The translations under genes and the position numbers were made by a program. A DNA stretch of 9,328 bases from an uncultured Lachnospiraceae bacterium (GTDB taxonomy: Bacteria > Bacillota > Clostridia > Lachnospirales > Lachnospiraceae), in the NCBI GenBank assembly GCA_905236925.1, contig CAJOQS010000223.1, positions 1 to 9,328 on the forward strand, in the 5' to 3' direction. This document shows, one piece after another, positions 6,397-9,328 of the stretch. Below the pieces are notes generated by a model. That model was not told where the DNA came from. It saw only the letters and a program-made list of their open reading frames with translations, and made no database searches. The stretch's first letter is position 1. Each line of letters opens with the position of its first letter.

Positions 6397-8697
6397 TTAA
6401 CGTAGTTCTGTTCTCTTGATCTTGCCGCTGATGGTTTTGGGAAGCGAATCCACAAAATCGATCAGACGGGGGTATTTATACGGAGCGGTGTGCTCTTTAA
6501 CATAGGTCTGTATCTCTTTTTTCAGATCGTCGGTTCCCACAGTTCCCTTTGTAAGAACTATAACAGCCTTGACAACCTGTCCTCTTATCTCATCGGGCGC
6601 ACCGATAACCGCACATTCAAGCACATACGGAAGCTCCATGATAACGCTCTCAATCTCAAACGGCCCGATCCTGTATCCGGATGACTTGATGAGATCGTCG
6701 GTTCTTCCGACATAGAAGAAGTATCCGTCCTCATCCCTCCATGCTGTATCACCTGTATGATAATATCCGTCATGCCATGCTTCCATGGTCTTTTCATCAT
6801 CCCTGTAGTATCCTCTGAACAATCCGCAGGGAACCTTTTTATCGGTCCTGATAACGATCTCTCCGACCTCACCGACTCCGGCGCTTGTTCCATCGGGAAG
6901 AAGCAGGTCGATATCATAAAGCGGCGAGGGCTTACCCATTGAGCCGAGCTTAACCTTTGTTCCAACAAGATTTGCTATACTGAGAGTTGTTTCGGTCTGT
7001 CCGAAGCCTTCTTTAAGCTCAATTCCGGTAGCTTCCATAAACTTGTTATAGACTTCGGGATTGAGAGCCTCTCCCGCTACTGTCGCATACTTGATCGAAC
7101 TCAGGTCATATTTTGAAAGATCCTCTCTTATAAGGAATCTGAGGATCGTAGGCGGAGCACAGAAGGTAGTTATCTGGTATTTAGCAAACATCGGAAGCAT
7201 GTCTGCCGCATTAAATCTGTCAAAATCATATACAAATACCGCAGATTCACAGAGCCATGCACCGTAGAGCTTTCCCCAGAGAGCCTTACCCCAGCCGGTA
7301 TCGGAGATTGTAAGGTGAAGTCCGTCAGGCTGTACATTATGCCAGTATTTTGCCGTGATAAAATGTCCGAGCGCGTATTTGTAGCTGTGAGTTGCGATCT
7401 TGGGATAACCCGTTGTGCCGGATGTAAAGAACATGAGCATGAGGTCATCGCCGCTTGCTGCAGCAAAGCCTTCGGGCCTCGGGAATACATCGGAGCAGGC
7501 GTCGATCTCCTTATCAAAGTTATGCCAGCCCTCACGATCCTTGTTAACGATTATCTTGGTCTTCAAAGTCGGCGATTCGGGAAGCGCAAGCTCAACCTGC
7601 TCGCAGACATTGTCTTCGGGTGTCGCAACGATCGCTGAAACACCGGCAGCATTAAAGCGGTATTCGAAATCATGCTTTACTAGCTGACTTGTTGCGGGTA
7701 TCGCGATTGCACCGAGCTTATGAAGAGCTGTTATGGCGATCCAGAACTGATAATGGCGCTTAAGTACCAGCATTACCCTGTCGCCCTTCTGAATTCCGAG
7801 ACTTCTGAAATAATTCGCCGCCTTGGCGCTGAGCCTGCTAATATCGCTGAAGGTAAATATTCTTTCGCTGCCGTCATTGCCGACCCAGACCATGGCCCTC
7901 TTGTCGGGACATTTCTTTGCCAGCTCGTCAACGCAGTCAAAGCCGAAATTGAAATGGTTCTCGTGTTTGAACTTGATCTCCTTAAGGCTGCCGTTCGCGT
8001 CGATCTTGCAGCTGATAAACTTCTCGTATACGGCACCGGTCTTGGGCTCGTCGATAAGAATATCCTCGGGTACCCAGTTTGTCTCGTTCGAGCTGGTATT
8101 AACCGAAACCGAACCGGAGCCGCTGCCCTCGGGCTTCATGATAACGGTGAAAAACTCGCAGTCCTGTCCTCCGATAGCAAGCTCACCATGCGGTGTGTTC
8201 GAATCGAAATAAATAACATCACCGGGATAAAGAGTCTCAATCCTGTTGCCGAACTGATGACGCATCATTCCCTTGGTGATGATAGTGCACTCCTGTCCGT
8301 CGTGAACATGGAGCTGCATGGGCTCGTCGATCTTTGAAGCATCGAAGGGAAGCTTGCAGCAGAACGGCTCTCCTATCTTATCCTTGTAATTCGATGCCAT
8401 GTTAAGGTATTCACAGACCTCCCTGCGGGCGATCGGAACACCCTTTCCCTTGCGTACCAGAGAGTATGAAACCAGCTTCGGGCTTGTTCCCTGAAGAATA
8501 TCGGCGATATCAACACCGAATTTCTCGGCACATTTGTAAATAAACGAGAAAGAGAAATCTATCTTACCTTCTTCAAGGGCAAGATAATCATCAACGGACA
8601 TATTGGTTGCTTCGGACATCTCATGGACAGATATGTTCGACAGTTCTCTCATTTCCCTGACACGTAAGGCGACGTCCGATAAAACGTTAGATTCCAT
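6397..8697 (-). CDS. XRE HTH-cupin-acyl-CoA synthetase (AMP-forming) fusion
   Basis: A 766-residue fusion of a regulator and an enzyme. Residues about 8-70 form an XRE-type helix-turn-helix. Residues about 110-188 form a cupin barrel with a complete metal-site pattern (H130, H132, E136, and H170 in NTPHGE). A Gly/Ser-rich linker (about 190-207) follows. Residues about 245-766 form an ANL-superfamily synthetase of the medium-chain acyl-CoA synthetase type: P-loop FTSGTTGYPK (424-433), GFGQTE (564-569), YHTGD (646-650), GRTDDLIKSSGYRIG (664-678) and KTISGKIKR with catalytic K759. All catalytic motifs are intact. The expected reaction is carboxylate + ATP + CoA giving acyl-CoA + AMP + PPi; the substrate is not readable from motifs. 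AAGGAG (8706-8711) lies eight bases before the ATG. The gene is monocistronic and sits behind a T-box riboswitch, which points to amino-acid metabolism. A branched-chain acid such as 2-methylbutyrate is my preferred substrate (inference). Confidence 0.93.
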   Translation of the reverse strand: MESNVLSDVALRVREMRELSNISVHEMSEATNMSVDDYLALEEGKIDFSFSFIYKCAEKFGVDIADILQGTSPKLVSYSLVRKGKGVPIARREVCEYLNMASNYKDKIGEPFCCKLPFDASKIDEPMQLHVHDGQECTIITKGMMRHQFGNRIETLYPGDVIYFDSNTPHGELAIGGQDCEFFTVIMKPEGSGSGSVSVNTSSNETNWVPEDILIDEPKTGAVYEKFISCKIDANGSLKEIKFKHENHFNFGFDCVDELAKKCPDKRAMVWVGNDGSERIFTFSDISRLSAKAANYFRSLGIQKGDRVMLVLKRHYQFWIAITALHKLGAIAIPATSQLVKHDFEYRFNAAGVSAIVATPEDNVCEQVELALPESPTLKTKIIVNKDREGWHNFDKEIDACSDVFPRPEGFAAASGDDLMLMFFTSGTTGYPKIATHSYKYALGHFITAKYWHNVQPDGLHLTISDTGWGKALWGKLYGAWLCESAVFVYDFDRFNAADMLPMFAKYQITTFCAPPTILRFLIREDLSKYDLSSIKYATVAGEALNPEVYNKFMEATGIELKEGFGQTETTLSIANLVGTKVKLGSMGKPSPLYDIDLLLPDGTSAGVGEVGEIVIRTDKKVPCGLFRGYYRDDEKTMEAWHDGYYHTGDTAWRDEDGYFFYVGRTDDLIKSSGYRIGPFEIESVIMELPYVLECAVIGAPDEIRGQVVKAVIVLTKGTVGTDDLKKEIQTYVKEHTAPYKYPRLIDFVDSLPKTISGKIKRTELR

Positions 8698-8722
8698 ATT
8701 CTTTTCTCCTTTTTTGAAAAAT

Positions 8723-8759
8723 AAAAAAGTCCCAATGATTTATGCTAAACCATTGAGAC
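8723..8759 (-). terminator. T-box-controlled leader terminator
   Basis: On the minus strand GTCTCAATGGTTTA (8759-8746) pairs over 14 positions, with two G-U pairs, with TAAATCATTGGGAC (8742-8729) around a GCA loop. Six T follow (8728-8723). It ends 12 bases before the ribosome site of the acyl-CoA synthetase gene. Its 5' arm contains CTCAA (8757-8753), which is also needed by the antiterminator, so the two folds exclude each other. Confidence 0.92.
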
Positions 8760-9004
8760 GAATAATCATATCCGCGGTACCACTCAATTTGCACCAAAAA
8801 GGTGCCACTCTGCAGACTCAATCAAGTCCTTTGCACTGACGTAGCATGCACGGGAGGCGCCTACATGAAGCTCTTTCGGACCTCCGGCTCGGAAGTGATG
8901 AGCCATCGTAACCTGACCTTCCGGTTCTCACCAATCACCGGTTCTCTGTAGAGGTCTCATTACAGCCGTCTTCGTCACAGCCTTTGTAACACTTTAATAT
9001 GTTG
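8723..9004 (-). promoter_or_regulatory. T-box riboswitch (tRNA-sensing leader), predicted isoleucine specifier
   Basis: A leader of about 280 bases with the standard T-box layout. Stem I: GGCT (8982-8979) pairs with AGCC (8889-8886), GAAG (8973-8970) with CTTC (8895-8892), GTAAT (8963-8959) with GTTAC (8912-8908), and GACCT with AGGTC in the distal arm, which carries AGAGAACCGG and GGTGAGAACC elements as in other T-boxes. The specifier loop ends with ATC-A just before the CTTC strand, so the codon is read as AUC (8899-8897), isoleucine. A Stem III hairpin (GCACC, five T, GGTGC) precedes the T-box sequence TGGTACCGCGGA (8782-8771). TTGAG (8787-8783) pairs with CTCAA (8757-8753) to form the antiterminator. 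The UGGU bulge would pair with a tRNA ending ACCA, consistent with tRNA-Ile. Uncharged tRNA would stabilise the antiterminator and switch on the downstream gene. The T-box call is firm; the specifier assignment is less so, with CUC (Leu) at 8902-8900 as the alternative. Confidence 0.94.
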
Positions 9005-9010
9005 AAGTGA

Positions 9011-9039
9011 ATGTTATCATAATGATACGGCACTGTCAA
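9011..9039 (-). promoter_or_regulatory. Sigma-A promoter of the T-box transcript
   Basis: On the minus strand a perfect TTGACA (9039-9034) and TAACAT (9016-9011) are spaced by 17 bases. Transcription would start near 9004, about 20 bases before Stem I. This is one of the strongest promoters in the window. It starts about 20 bases past the stop codon of the upstream gene. Confidence 0.78.
9015..9027. promoter_or_regulatory. 13-bp palindrome over the T-box promoter, candidate operator
   Basis: TATCAT, one central base and ATGATA form a perfect inverted repeat. It lies in the promoter spacer and overlaps the first two bases of the -10 box, a position where bound protein would block RNA polymerase. 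The XRE domain of the downstream fusion protein is a possible ligand. AT-rich palindromes can arise by chance, so the assignment is tentative. Confidence 0.4.
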
Positions 9040-9057
9040 GGGGTCTTGAAAAAAAGT

Positions 9058-9328
9058 TCAATAACCGAACAATCCGTATAAGAACGTATCAAAATTGTAT
9101 TTATAGAACTCGTTTGCATTATTCTCACGGTTACTGTAGGTATAACCGAGATACTTTGTGCCGTAACCGATCTCGAGGGTCAGTGCGGCAAAATCCGGAT
9201 TAGCTGCGGTATAGCCTTTATCCTTAAGAGTTTTCAACTCAAGGATCGTTTTTTCTTTTTTTCCGCCGGTCATTACGAAGAAACCGTATGCCGGACTGAA
9301 CTTTGCACCGCTTGCGTAGGAAAGAGCC
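9058..9328 (-). CDS. Unrecognised protein, C-terminal 89 residues
   Basis: The frame is open from the right edge to a TGA at 9058-9060, so the start lies outside the window. An internal Met (9271-9273) lacks a convincing ribosome site, and the frame continues upstream of it with protein-like sequence (ALSYASGAKFSPAYGFFV), so this is the end of a longer gene. The visible part is rich in Tyr, Phe, Gly and Asn and has one Lys-rich patch (GGKKEKTILELKTLKDKGY). It ends NFDTFLYGLFGY. No transmembrane helix, Cys pair or catalytic motif is evident. I do not recognise a family. The stop lies about 20 bases before the T-box promoter, and no terminator hairpin is visible in that gap, so read-through into the T-box leader is possible. 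Confidence 0.6.
   Translation of the reverse strand, partial: ALSYASGAKFSPAYGFFVMTGGKKEKTILELKTLKDKGYTAANPDFAALTLEIGYGTKYLGYTYSNRENNANEFYKYNFDTFLYGLFGY

Noticed and set aside
7720..8337. 205-codon open frame on the plus strand opposite the cupin and synthetase region
   Set aside because: The minus-strand protein here carries recognisable cupin and ANL motifs; the plus-strand translation shows no domain and no ribosome site.
9036..9047. CAAG/CTTG inverted repeat between the right-edge gene and the T-box promoter as a terminator
   Set aside because: The stem is only four base pairs and is followed by no run of T on the relevant strand.

Overview
The window looks like chromosomal DNA from an anaerobic Firmicute of the class Clostridia, most likely a Lachnospiraceae-type gut or rumen bacterium. 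The clues are purine-rich AGGAGG ribosome sites, sigma-A type promoters in AT-rich gaps, the fusA2-like EF-G paralogue, the efp / Asp23 neighbourhood, a PAS-like domain with a Cys cluster ending in CPDCPL, and a canonical T-box leader. The genus cannot be fixed from sequence alone. Seven of the eight genes are on the minus strand. No tRNA, rRNA, insertion sequence, phage gene or CRISPR array is visible.

Layout, left to right: the start of an Asp23/Gls24-family gene (minus, runs off the left edge); a divergent intergenic region with two back-to-back promoters; a plus-strand PAS-like/Hpt phosphotransfer protein; a bidirectional terminator; then, all on the minus strand, efp, yqeG (HAD phosphatase) and an EF-G-like GTPase. 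The last three probably form a transcription unit read fusA2 > yqeG > efp, with an extra promoter before efp. Next come a methyl-accepting chemotaxis protein with its own promoter and terminator, and a 766-residue fusion of an XRE helix-turn-helix, a cupin and an AMP-forming acyl-CoA synthetase. Upstream of the fusion lies a complete T-box riboswitch with its own promoter. The right edge holds the C-terminal end of an unrecognised protein.

The most interesting part is 6397-9039. The T-box has a promoter, Stem I with a readable specifier loop, a Stem III hairpin, the T-box sequence with a UGGU bulge, and mutually exclusive antiterminator and terminator helices. It controls an acyl-CoA synthetase rather than an aminoacyl-tRNA synthetase or classical amino-acid gene. 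By position, the specifier reads AUC (isoleucine), and the UGGU bulge fits a tRNA with discriminator A, as tRNA-Ile has. This suggests an isoleucine-starvation-induced enzyme that activates a carboxylic acid, plausibly 2-methylbutyrate, for isoleucine synthesis by reductive carboxylation. That route is known physiologically in rumen anaerobes. The substrate assignment is inference. The HTH-cupin module on the same polypeptide, and a 13-bp palindrome over the -10 region of the T-box promoter, suggest a second, ligand-responsive layer of control.

The rest is mostly housekeeping (translation factors, YqeG) and signalling (Hpt protein, chemoreceptor). Points of note there are the divergent GTPase motifs of the EF-G paralogue and the insertion of the Hpt gene between efp and the Asp23-family gene, which are commonly adjacent in Clostridia.
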